Of a DNA stretch of 11,524 nucleotides, positions 1-6,168 are shown in pieces. The stretch spans positions 1 through 11,524 of the forward strand of contig DMFR01000416.1 in NCBI GenBank assembly GCA_003450125.1, in the 5' to 3' direction. The position numbers and the translations under genes are program-made. Position 1 is the stretch's first letter. Each line of letters starts with the position of its first letter. This stretch comes from Prolixibacteraceae bacterium. Lineage in GTDB: Bacteria; Bacteroidota; Bacteroidia; Bacteroidales; Prolixibacteraceae. Under the pieces are notes generated by a model. It was not told where the DNA came from. It worked only from the letters and a program-made list of their open reading frames with translations, and made no database searches.

Positions 1-69
1 GTTTTTTTCAAGCAGAAGACGGCATACGAGATCATGCCTAGTCTCGTGGGCTCGGAGATGTGTATAAGA
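1..69 (+). other. Illumina P7 / Nextera i7 adapter (non-genomic)
   Basis: A short T run (2-8) leads into the P7 flow-cell sequence (9-32), then an 8-base index CATGCCTA (33-40), then the Nextera read-2 sequence GTCTCGTGGGCTCGG (41-55), then the first 14 bases of the Tn5 mosaic end (56-69). The order is exactly that of a Nextera i7 library oligo; the index matches the N706 oligo as I remember it. This is sequencing-library contamination at a contig end and should be masked. Confidence 0.98.
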
Positions 70-110
70 CGGCACCCTGAGCATTGATCAGCTACTTGAT
101 CAGGCTGAAA
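70..110 (+). other. Genomic fragment of the dnaE 5' region embedded in adapter
   Basis: Codons 71-109 read GTLSIDQLLDQAE, which matches the start of the PHP domain in DnaE-family polymerases (the usual text is YGTLS-hydrophobic-EELL-A). The fragment is in the same frame as the polymerase ORF that follows. It is therefore real gene sequence caught between two pieces of Tn5 mosaic end, not a separate gene. Confidence 0.85.
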
Positions 111-125
111 GTGTATAAGAGACAG
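111..125 (+). other. Tn5 mosaic-end remnant (non-genomic)
   Basis: The bases GTGTATAAGAGACAG are the last 15 bases of the 19-bp Nextera mosaic end. They introduce an in-frame TAA at 116-118 that is not expected in the native gene. Confidence 0.95.
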
Positions 126-127
126 TC

Positions 128-2971
128 CTTGCCTTAACCGATATCAATACCACCATGGGCATCCCTGAGTTTGTGAAAAAGGCCAAAGAGAGGGGCATCA
201 AACCCATTGCAGGCGTTGAGATCAGAAACGGGGATGAGTTGCTTTTTATCGGCATTGCCCTTAACAGGGAAGGGTTCCGCGAACTCAATGATTACCTTTC
301 ATGGCACAACCTGAACAAGAAAAAATACAGCCTGGATGCCATTGCCTTTAAGCATGTGGTGATGATCTATCCCTTTGAACAGAAGAAACCGTCTGAACTG
401 TCAGACTATGAATTTGCAGCCATCCGTCCTCAACAGGTCAACAGGCTGTTCACCTCTGAATACCGCAATTGCCAGGATAAGCTGCTTGTCTGGCAACCCG
501 TTACTTTCTCGGATGAAAAGTCGTGGCTGATTCACAAATGTTTAAGGGCCATTGATCACAGCACCTTGCTGAGCAAGCTTACTGTAGGTCAATTTGCAGA
601 CCAGCAGCAGGTAATGCTTCCTGAGACACGGCTAAGAGATTCCTTTCAGCAGTATCCCCAGATGATTGAAAACACCTTGTGGCTATTGGATCAGTGTTCC
701 ATTGATTTTGATTTCAAGGTCAGCAAGAATAAGAAGACTTACAGCCAGACCAGGGAAGACGATAAACTGCTGTTGGAGAAACTGGCCCTTGATGGAATGC
801 TGTACCGCTATGGTAAAAACAACCCGACTGCCAAAGAACGTATCAGGCATGAACTGGAGATCATTGACGGCCTTGGATTCTGCGCCTATTTCCTCATTGC
901 CTGGGACATTATCCATTACAGCATGTCAAGAGGCTTTTACCATGTGGGCCGTGGGAGCGGGGCCAACAGCATTGTCGCCTATTGCCTTCGGATAACGGAT
1001 GTTGACCCCATCAAGCTGGACCTTTACTTCGAGCGTTTCCTGAATCCCAAACGCACCAGTCCTCCTGACTTCGACATTGACTTCTCATGGAAAGACCGGG
1101 ATGAAGTGCAGGACTATATCTTTAAGCGGTACGGCAAGAACCATGCTGCATTGCTGGGGGCAACATCAACCTTTAAAAACAATTCCATCTTCAGGGAGCT
1201 TGGGAAGGTATTCGGCCTCCCCAAGGAAGAGATCGATCTGCTGGTCAATGATCCGGGCAACAGCTACAACAACAATGAGGTAGTCCTTGCCATTACTACC
1301 ATAGGCAAGGAGATCATGGACTTTCCCAACCACCGCACCATTCATGCCGGCGGAATCCTCGTTACAGAAGAGCCTATTACTTACTATACGGCCCTGGATT
1401 TACCACCCAAAGGTTTTCCAACCACCCATTGGGACATGTACATTGCCGAGGATATGGGCTTTGAAAAGCTGGATATCCTTAGTCAGCGTGGAATAGGTCA
1501 CATCAAGGAGGCTGTGGAGATCATCCTTGAAAATGCAGGCAAGGAAATTGATATCCACAAGGTAGATACCTTCTTTGAGGATGAAAAGGTCAGGTCACAA
1601 CTGAAGAATGGGGAAACCATCGGCTGCTTTTATATTGAAAGCCCTGCCATGCGCGGATTGCTGAAAAAATTAAAGTGTGATAATTATATCAGCCTTGTTG
1701 CTGCCAGTTCTATTATCCGTCCAGGGGTTGCCAAGTCGGGAATGATGAAGGAGTACATCCGCAGGTTTCACAACCCTACGGGATTTGAATATATCCATCC
1801 CATTATGAAGGAACAGCTTTCTGAAACCTACGGGGTAATGGTTTTCCAGGAAGATGTTCTGAAGGTTGCCCATCATTTTGCAGGATTGGATATGGCCGAT
1901 GCCGATGTCCTGAGACGTGCCATGAGCGGCAAATACCGTTCTCTAAGGGAGTTTAAGTTAATTGAAGAAAAGTACTTTTGCAATTGCAAGAAGCTTGGTC
2001 ACTCGGATGAAATGGCCCTTACCGTTTGGCGTCAAATAGAGTCATTTGCCGGGTATTCTTTTTCAAAGGCCCATTCAGCCTCCTATGCGGTGGAAAGCTT
2101 CCAGAGCCTCTATTTAAAGGCCCATTTCCCCTTAGAGTTCATGGTTGCCGTGATCAATAACTTCGGAGGGTTTTACAGCCACTGGGTCTACTTCAATGAG
2201 GCCCAAAGGCAGGGTGCAACCATCGAACTGCCTTGTGTCAACAGGAGCATCAAACAATCCAGGATCATCGGGAGAACCATTTATATGGGCTTTGTGCATG
2301 TGCAGAACCTTGAATCGGTTGTCATTGACCTGATCATCAATGAGCGTACTTGTCATGGTCAGTACCTGTCGCTTCTGGATTTTATTGACCGCCTGCCCAT
2401 TACAAAGGAACAGTTACTGATTCTCATTCACGTGGGGGCTTTTCGTACCTTTGGAGATAACAAATGTGCAATGTTGTGGGAATCGCAATTGTATCTGAAA
2501 AAAGCGCCCGTACAGGTCAATTCAGCCAGTATGTTCCCCATTCAGCGCAAGAAGTTTGAACTGCCCGTTCTGGAATATTCCACCCTTTCTGATGCCTATG
2601 ATGAGATTGAACTCCTTGGTTTCCCTGTCACCATCAGTATGTTTGATATGCTCGAGACTTCCTTCAGGGGAGAGATACAAGCCAAAGACCTGATGCAGCA
2701 CCTGGGGGAAAGGGTCCGTATGGTGGGACGGATGGTCACCATCAAGTATGTCTGGACCACCCGGAAAGAAATCATGCATTTTGGTACCTTTATCGATTCT
2801 GTGGGCGAGTTCTTTGATACGGTTCATTTTCCTCCTTCGCTCAAGGCATATCCGTTCCGTGGTAATGGAATCTACCTCATTATGGGTAAGGTCGTTGAAG
2901 AGTTCGGCTTTCCTTCCATTGAAGTCGAAAAGATGGCCAAGCTTCCCATCAAGCCCAATCCCAAAGCCTGA
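128..2971 (+). CDS. dnaE: DNA polymerase III alpha-type polymerase (DnaE family), 5' partial
   Basis: Template-directed DNA polymerase of the bacterial C family. Residues here are counted from the first ATG (155), which is internal and not the true start: codons 128-154 already read LALTDINTT, a conserved PHP-domain stretch. Visible are the PHP domain (1 to ~200), the palm motif VGRGSGANSIVAY, then FERFLNP and PDFDIDF with catalytic Asp305 and Asp307, and the third catalytic Asp440 in EKLDIL. An OB-fold lies near 850-925. The gene ends there: the C-terminal tau-binding region of replicative ~1,160-residue DnaE is absent. With the lost N-terminus the protein would be about 980 residues, the compact class often found beside replicative DnaE in Bacteroidota. 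The convergent SRAP neighbour suggests a damage-tolerance role; this is inference. It could instead be the only alpha subunit. The promoter is off the contig. Confidence 0.93.
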   Translation, partial: LALTDINTTMGIPEFVKKAKERGIKPIAGVEIRNGDELLFIGIALNREGFRELNDYLSWHNLNKKKYSLDAIAFKHVVMIYPFEQKKPSELSDYEFAAIRPQQVNRLFTSEYRNCQDKLLVWQPVTFSDEKSWLIHKCLRAIDHSTLLSKLTVGQFADQQQVMLPETRLRDSFQQYPQMIENTLWLLDQCSIDFDFKVSKNKKTYSQTREDDKLLLEKLALDGMLYRYGKNNPTAKERIRHELEIIDGLGFCAYFLIAWDIIHYSMSRGFYHVGRGSGANSIVAYCLRITDVDPIKLDLYFERFLNPKRTSPPDFDIDFSWKDRDEVQDYIFKRYGKNHAALLGATSTFKNNSIFRELGKVFGLPKEEIDLLVNDPGNSYNNNEVVLAITTIGKEIMDFPNHRTIHAGGILVTEEPITYYTALDLPPKGFPTTHWDMYIAEDMGFEKLDILSQRGIGHIKEAVEIILENAGKEIDIHKVDTFFEDEKVRSQLKNGETIGCFYIESPAMRGLLKKLKCDNYISLVAASSIIRPGVAKSGMMKEYIRRFHNPTGFEYIHPIMKEQLSETYGVMVFQEDVLKVAHHFAGLDMADADVLRRAMSGKYRSLREFKLIEEKYFCNCKKLGHSDEMALTVWRQIESFAGYSFSKAHSASYAVESFQSLYLKAHFPLEFMVAVINNFGGFYSHWVYFNEAQRQGATIELPCVNRSIKQSRIIGRTIYMGFVHVQNLESVVIDLIINERTCHGQYLSLLDFIDRLPITKEQLLILIHVGAFRTFGDNKCAMLWESQLYLKKAPVQVNSASMFPIQRKKFELPVLEYSTLSDAYDEIELLGFPVTISMFDMLETSFRGEIQAKDLMQHLGERVRMVGRMVTIKYVWTTRKEIMHFGTFIDSVGEFFDTVHFPPSLKAYPFRGNGIYLIMGKVVEEFGFPSIEVEKMAKLPIKPNPKA

Positions 2972-2988
2972 TCAACTACCTTATGCAT

Positions 2989-3154
2989 GAACACAGATAT
3001 ATAATAAAAAAGAAAAGGAACACAGATCTGACTGATGTTACGGATTTACACGGATCTTTTAATTTCGTGTAATTCGTATTTCACTGTAAATCCGTAACAT
3101 CAGTCAGATCTGTGTTCCTTTTTTCTTTTTTTTCTTTTCGATAAATCAGTGTTC
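2989..3154. repeat. CACAGAT-type intergenic inverted-repeat element
   Basis: Two 34-base arms (3017-3050 and 3085-3118) are perfect reverse complements around a 34-base loop. A-rich and T-rich flanks extend the pairing. Shorter imperfect outer arms, GAACACAGAT (2989-2998) and ATCAGTGTTC (3145-3154), enclose the whole. The arm begins GGAACACAGATCTGACTGAT and resembles the CACAGATT/ACACGGATT hairpins commonly scattered between genes in Bacteroidota. It contains no ORF. A related copy begins at 11473. Confidence 0.85.
3011..3131. terminator. Bidirectional hairpin terminator between convergent genes
   Basis: The perfect 34-bp stem (3017-3050 with 3085-3118) is followed on the + strand by a T-rich run (3119-3136) and on the - strand by the complement of an A-rich run (3005-3016). 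It lies between the 3' ends of the polymerase gene (2971) and the SRAP gene (3163), so it can stop transcription from both sides. The stem is much longer than needed for a terminator, so termination may be a secondary use of the repeat. Confidence 0.65.
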
Positions 3155-3162
3155 TTGTCCGA

Positions 3163-3981
3163 TCAAAACAAAGTACCCTGTTGAGGCGGCTCTTCTTCCT
3201 TCCGCTTGTTGTGGCCCATGCCCTGCAGCTTTAAGCTCTTCTTTGCAGAAACGTCGTATTCAGTATTGCCGCCCTGGTTGATTGGAATCAGTATGTCCTT
3301 GCCTTTATTTCTGGGATTCTTGACCCTGATGGAGATCGGTTCAGCCTTGAATTCCTTGCCCGGATAAGGTTTTAAAAGGCTCAGCACCTCGTCAATGGGC
3401 AAGTTGTTGTCCAGCCATTTTTTTTCATCCTTCTTATCCAGTATCAGCGGTGAGCGGTGATGTCCAATCTGCTGGGAGATGGAGTTGGCCACTACGGTGA
3501 TGATGCCGAAGGTATTGTCCACCTCCCCGGTATCATGATCTATCCAGGTGTCCCAGATTCCTGCAAAGCAAAATACTTCACCATTCTTTTTGGAAATATG
3601 AAAAGGCTTGCTCAATTTTTCCTCTTCCGGTCCTTCAAAGTATCCGTTGGCAATCACCAGGCACCGCTTTGACTTGATGGCCGTCCTGAAAGCTGGCTTC
3701 TTGAGAATGCCCATTTCCCCTTTGTAGTTGGGATCATTTTCCTTGTTCAGGTCTCCTTCTGCCCGTGCATTGATCAGGTACATTTTCTTCTTTGCCCATG
3801 AGGGGGTAAATGCAAATTGAAAGGCCTGCAGCTCATCGGGCTTTTCATTGGTAATCACATAGGCAAAATCACCCGGGGCCACATTGAAATTGGATTGCAC
3901 AGAGATCTGTTCCGGTTGTTTAACCCCAAAGCGTCTTGCAAGCAGCTCAACGTCTATGATTTGTACAAATCTTCCACACAT
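3163..3981 (-). CDS. SRAP domain protein, YedK/HMCES-like abasic-site shield
   Basis: SOS-response-associated peptidase family, 272 residues. Family members bind abasic sites in single-stranded DNA and form a thiazolidine crosslink through the N-terminal cysteine, which protects the lesion. Cys2 directly follows Met1 (MCGRF), so removal of Met1 exposes it and fixes the start. Other family residues are present: Asn71 and Arg73 in INARAE, Glu116 in GYFE, and His174 in IGHHRSP. The usual Trp after GxYE is Gly117 here. The C-terminus carries a charged linker (KRKEEEPPQ) and ends QGTLF (268-272), resembling the QxxLF class of sliding-clamp binding motifs. It converges on the DnaE-type gene, consistent with a shared role in damage tolerance. 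I see no strong promoter upstream; the best candidate -7 element (AATATTTG, complement of 4020-4027) lacks a -33 TTG. Confidence 0.95.
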   Translation of the reverse strand: MCGRFVQIIDVELLARRFGVKQPEQISVQSNFNVAPGDFAYVITNEKPDELQAFQFAFTPSWAKKKMYLINARAEGDLNKENDPNYKGEMGILKKPAFRTAIKSKRCLVIANGYFEGPEEEKLSKPFHISKKNGEVFCFAGIWDTWIDHDTGEVDNTFGIITVVANSISQQIGHHRSPLILDKKDEKKWLDNNLPIDEVLSLLKPYPGKEFKAEPISIRVKNPRNKGKDILIPINQGGNTEYDVSAKKSLKLQGMGHNKRKEEEPPQQGTLF

Positions 3982-3982
3982 G

Positions 3983-3996
3983 TTAAATGCATTTAA
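3983..3996. promoter_or_regulatory. 14-bp perfect palindrome at the SRAP start codon
   Basis: TTAAATGCATTTAA is a perfect palindrome ending one base before the ATG of the SRAP gene. Short ACAC/GTGT flanks (3976-3979 and 3998-4001) add weak outer symmetry. It could be a repressor operator. A 14-bp palindrome is expected about once by chance in a window this size, so only its position makes it worth listing. Confidence 0.25.
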
Positions 3997-4167
3997 AGTG
4001 TTGAATAATTGGATATCAACAAATATTATAGTGGAAAGTTAAGAAATTTTTCCCATAAAATCACAATCGGTTGGGATGCCTCAATGGGCTGTTCAATTCA
4101 ATTCCTAACCTTATAAAGGATTACGTCTTAACTATCTTTTCCTATTAAAAATGACACGTTCGTGCTA

Positions 4168-4199
4168 TTGACTTGCATGTAATGGATGGTTTAATTTTG
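4168..4199 (+). promoter_or_regulatory. Bacteroidota-type promoter for the haloperoxidase gene
   Basis: TTG at 4168-4170, a 21-base spacer, then TAATTTTG at 4192-4199, a full match to the TAnnTTTG -7 element of Bacteroidota primary-sigma promoters. Transcription would start near 4205, giving a leader of about 210 nt. Confidence 0.55.
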
Positions 4200-4273
4200 T
4201 ATTGGTCTAAATCGTAAAATTTTAATCCATGGGTAAAATCAATTTTTGGATAAGAAAATTGTACCCATTCTAA

Positions 4274-4295
4274 GCTTTTGCTCATACGCTTTTGC
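4274..4295 (+). repeat. GCTTTTGC direct repeat in the leader
   Basis: GCTTTTGC occurs at 4274-4281 and again at 4288-4295, 14 bases apart. It could bind a regulator or RNA partner; it may also be chance. Confidence 0.3.
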
Positions 4296-4414
4296 ATCAA
4301 CAGAACTCTCATGAATAAACGATATGACAGTTAAAACGTAGAGACCGATCGTAAAGACGGGGCGGAATCGAAAAGCCAAACGAGTAGAGAAACCTTTAAT
4401 ACAATTTAGATGTC

Positions 4415-5761
4415 ATGAAAAAAATTAGTACATTAGTTGCCATTCTTTTTATGGCCATCACATTTTTCAATTCCTGCCAGAAACTGGAAGAACTTGTTCC
4501 CGGTGGAGGTGGAGGCAATGGACACTTGCAACTTACCAAAACGTACTCTTCGGAAGTCGCTTTTAAATGGATGGACCTGCAAATGCACTTGATGCTTACC
4601 AATCCAACACCTGTTGGTGGGACGCCATCAATCCGTTTATTTGCCTATCCAGCTATTGCTATGTATGAATCGGTAGTGCCAGGCATGTCCGCATATAGGA
4701 GTTTATCAGGCCAATTAACCGATATGCCCGCCATGCCTTCAACTGTTGTCGGAGCGGCCTATTCATGGCCTGTATGTGCCAATTCGGCCCTGGCAGCCAT
4801 GAGTCGGGATCTTTTCTCCAAAGCAACTGATGCCAACAAAGCCAAGATTGATTCGTTGGAAAAAGCTTTGAATGATTCTTACCTGATGCTCACCGATACC
4901 GGAACATTTGGACGATCTGTAAAGTTTGGTAAAGCGGTTGCAGATTTGGTTTTTAACTGGTCGCTAGCCGACAAATCGGCCGATGCCAATGCACCTTATA
5001 CACTGCCGGTAGGTCCTGGTTTATGGAAGCCTACACCTCCTGCATTTGCTCCGGCTTCCGTTCCTTATTGGGGCAAAAACCGTCTGATGGTTTCAACCTC
5101 CCTCGATGGAATTGACCCAGTTGCACCGCCGGTTTATTCAATAGACCCAAATTCTGACTATTACAAGATGATGAAAGAAGTCCATGATGCTTCGCTTACC
5201 CTTACAGATGCGCAAAAAGCAGTTGCCATCTTTTATGCTGGTAAGCCTGGAAGCCCTAACTATGGTGGGGGAGCCTACCTTTCCACTTTAAAGCAAGTAT
5301 TGGTACAGGAAAACCCACAACTGGATTTTACGGCCTATGCTTTTGCAAAAGTGAGTATAGCCATGATGGATGCAGGGGTTGGTGTCTATAAGGTCAAATA
5401 TCAATACAACCAGGAGCGGCCTGTAACGTTTATAAGAGAGGTGTTGGGTGATGCAACATGGACTTCGTTTGTTGTCACGCCTCCGTTTCCCGATTTTCCT
5501 TCATCTCATTCAACCCTTGCAGGTTCCTTTGCTGAAACATTGGAAGGTTTGTTAGGAACCAACTATCATTATACCGATCACACGTACGATTTTCAGGGTG
5601 AAGCGCCCCGTTCGTATACTTCTTTTGAAGCCATGGTTCTGGATATTGGCGATGCCCGGTTTTTTGGAGGTATACATTCCCGTTATTCTTGTACGGAAGG
5701 AGCCAAAATGGGAAGAAAAATAGCACAAAATATTAATAACACCTTGAAGTTTAAGAAATAG
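4415..5761 (+). CDS. Vanadium-dependent haloperoxidase / PAP2-family lipoprotein
   Basis: The 448-residue product starts with a lipoprotein signal: MKK, a hydrophobic stretch, then FNSC with Cys21 as the likely lipidation site, followed by a glycine-rich linker (29-33). The C-terminal half has the complete vanadate/phosphate pocket, with spacing that matches fungal vanadium chloroperoxidase. Lys328 and Arg335 lie in KYQYNQERP, Ser363-Ser364-His365 in PPFPDFPSSH, and Arg415 and His421 in ARFFGGIH. The middle residue of the usual SGH is Ser here. Phe358 sits where chloroperoxidase has Phe and bromoperoxidases usually have His. Such enzymes oxidise halides with hydrogen peroxide; the fold is shared with PAP2 acid phosphatases, so halide specificity, or phosphatase activity instead, cannot be decided by reading. 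It is probably periplasmic or outer-membrane anchored. It is a monocistronic unit with its own promoter and terminator. Confidence 0.88.
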   Translation: MKKISTLVAILFMAITFFNSCQKLEELVPGGGGGNGHLQLTKTYSSEVAFKWMDLQMHLMLTNPTPVGGTPSIRLFAYPAIAMYESVVPGMSAYRSLSGQLTDMPAMPSTVVGAAYSWPVCANSALAAMSRDLFSKATDANKAKIDSLEKALNDSYLMLTDTGTFGRSVKFGKAVADLVFNWSLADKSADANAPYTLPVGPGLWKPTPPAFAPASVPYWGKNRLMVSTSLDGIDPVAPPVYSIDPNSDYYKMMKEVHDASLTLTDAQKAVAIFYAGKPGSPNYGGGAYLSTLKQVLVQENPQLDFTAYAFAKVSIAMMDAGVGVYKVKYQYNQERPVTFIREVLGDATWTSFVVTPPFPDFPSSHSTLAGSFAETLEGLLGTNYHYTDHTYDFQGEAPRSYTSFEAMVLDIGDARFFGGIHSRYSCTEGAKMGRKIAQNINNTLKFKK

Positions 5762-5825
5762 TAGACACTGAAAATACCTTACGGAATTTGGATTTGACTT
5801 AGAACCGGTAATCGCGTAATACTCT

Positions 5826-5869
5826 AATAAAAAAGGGTTATGAAAATCTATTCGTAACCCTTTTTTATT
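5826..5869. terminator. Strong hairpin terminator after the haloperoxidase gene
   Basis: AATAAAAAAGGGTTA (5826-5840) pairs perfectly with TAACCCTTTTTTATT (5855-5869) over 15 bp around a 14-base loop. The descending arm supplies the U tract. It lies 65 bases past the stop codon. Because the ends are A- and T-rich it could work on both strands, so it would also stop read-through leaving the integrase side. Confidence 0.9.
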
Positions 5870-5929
5870 CATTCTCTGGCAGGAAACTCTTGTTAATGGG
5901 GATGAATTGATATCCTTATTTCGAGCCAG

Positions 5930-6041
5930 ATTATTAGAAAGTTATTCGAAGGCTATTCGAATGTTATTCGAAGATTATTAGAATACCTTCGAACTACCTT
6001 CGAACTACCTTCGAACTACCTTCGAACTACCTTCGAATAAC
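5930..6041. repeat. 11-bp tandem array of TTCGAA cores
   Basis: Ten consecutive units are visible, with cores starting at 5934, 5945, 5956, 5967, 5978, 5988, 5999, 6010, 6021 and 6032. Eight are TTCGAA; those at 5934 and 5978 are TTAGAA. Steps are 11 bases except one of 10 (5978 to 5988). The left units read TTATTCGAAG-like and the right five read ACCTTCGAAC[T/A], the reverse complement of TAGTTCGAAGG, so the two halves are inverted. The outer 12 bases match perfectly (GTTATTCGAAGG 5941-5952; CCTTCGAATAAC 6030-6041). An 11-bp step is close to one helical turn. I do not recognise the repeat family. Confidence 0.9.
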
Positions 6042-6168
6042 TACCAAGAATGACCCTGCAATTTACACTAAAAAAACCACAGGGAAGCAGTACCTGAAAT
6101 TTATTTCAAGAAGGTTTTTGGAATGGCTGGTCAGGTTCGATTTTATAGGTCAGCGGTGAGAATAATTG

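Larger units (their letters stand above)
3982..4414. other. Intergenic region between divergent SRAP and haloperoxidase genes
   Basis: This 433-bp AT-rich stretch holds no convincing coding sequence. It contains the palindrome at 3983-3996, a good Bacteroidota promoter at 4168-4199, a pair of GCTTTTGC direct repeats at 4274-4295, and a ~210-nt leader for the gene starting at 4415. GTAGAGA occurs twice in the leader (4338-4344 and 4384-4390). I recognise no riboswitch. Confidence 0.7.
5762..6168. other. Intergenic region with terminator and TTCGAA array
   Basis: This 407-bp stretch lies between the convergent ends of the haloperoxidase and integrase genes and has no plausible gene. It holds the terminator (5826-5869) and the 11-bp-periodic array (5930-6041). 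Between the array and the integrase stop (6042-6168) I see only a repeated GGTCAG, at 6129-6134 and 6148-6153. Confidence 0.75.

Noticed and set aside
100..288. Short - strand ORF at the left end
   Set aside because: It overlaps adapter sequence and lies antisense to clear DnaE coding sequence.
666..995. Overlapping + frame ORF inside the polymerase gene, and similar ones at 1077-1283 and 2748-2990
   Set aside because: These are alternate-frame shadows of a clearly conserved protein and have no family features.
4205..4414. Riboswitch in the haloperoxidase leader
   Set aside because: I could not find the conserved core of any class I know; only repeats and a weak local stem (CGAT/ATCG near 4346-4369) are visible.
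4396..4602. - strand ORF opposite the haloperoxidase signal peptide
   Set aside because: The + strand product has a lipoprotein signal and conserved catalytic residues; the antisense product shows nothing recognisable.
5930..6041. CRISPR array
   Set aside because: Units are 11 bp with no unique spacers and there are no cas genes.
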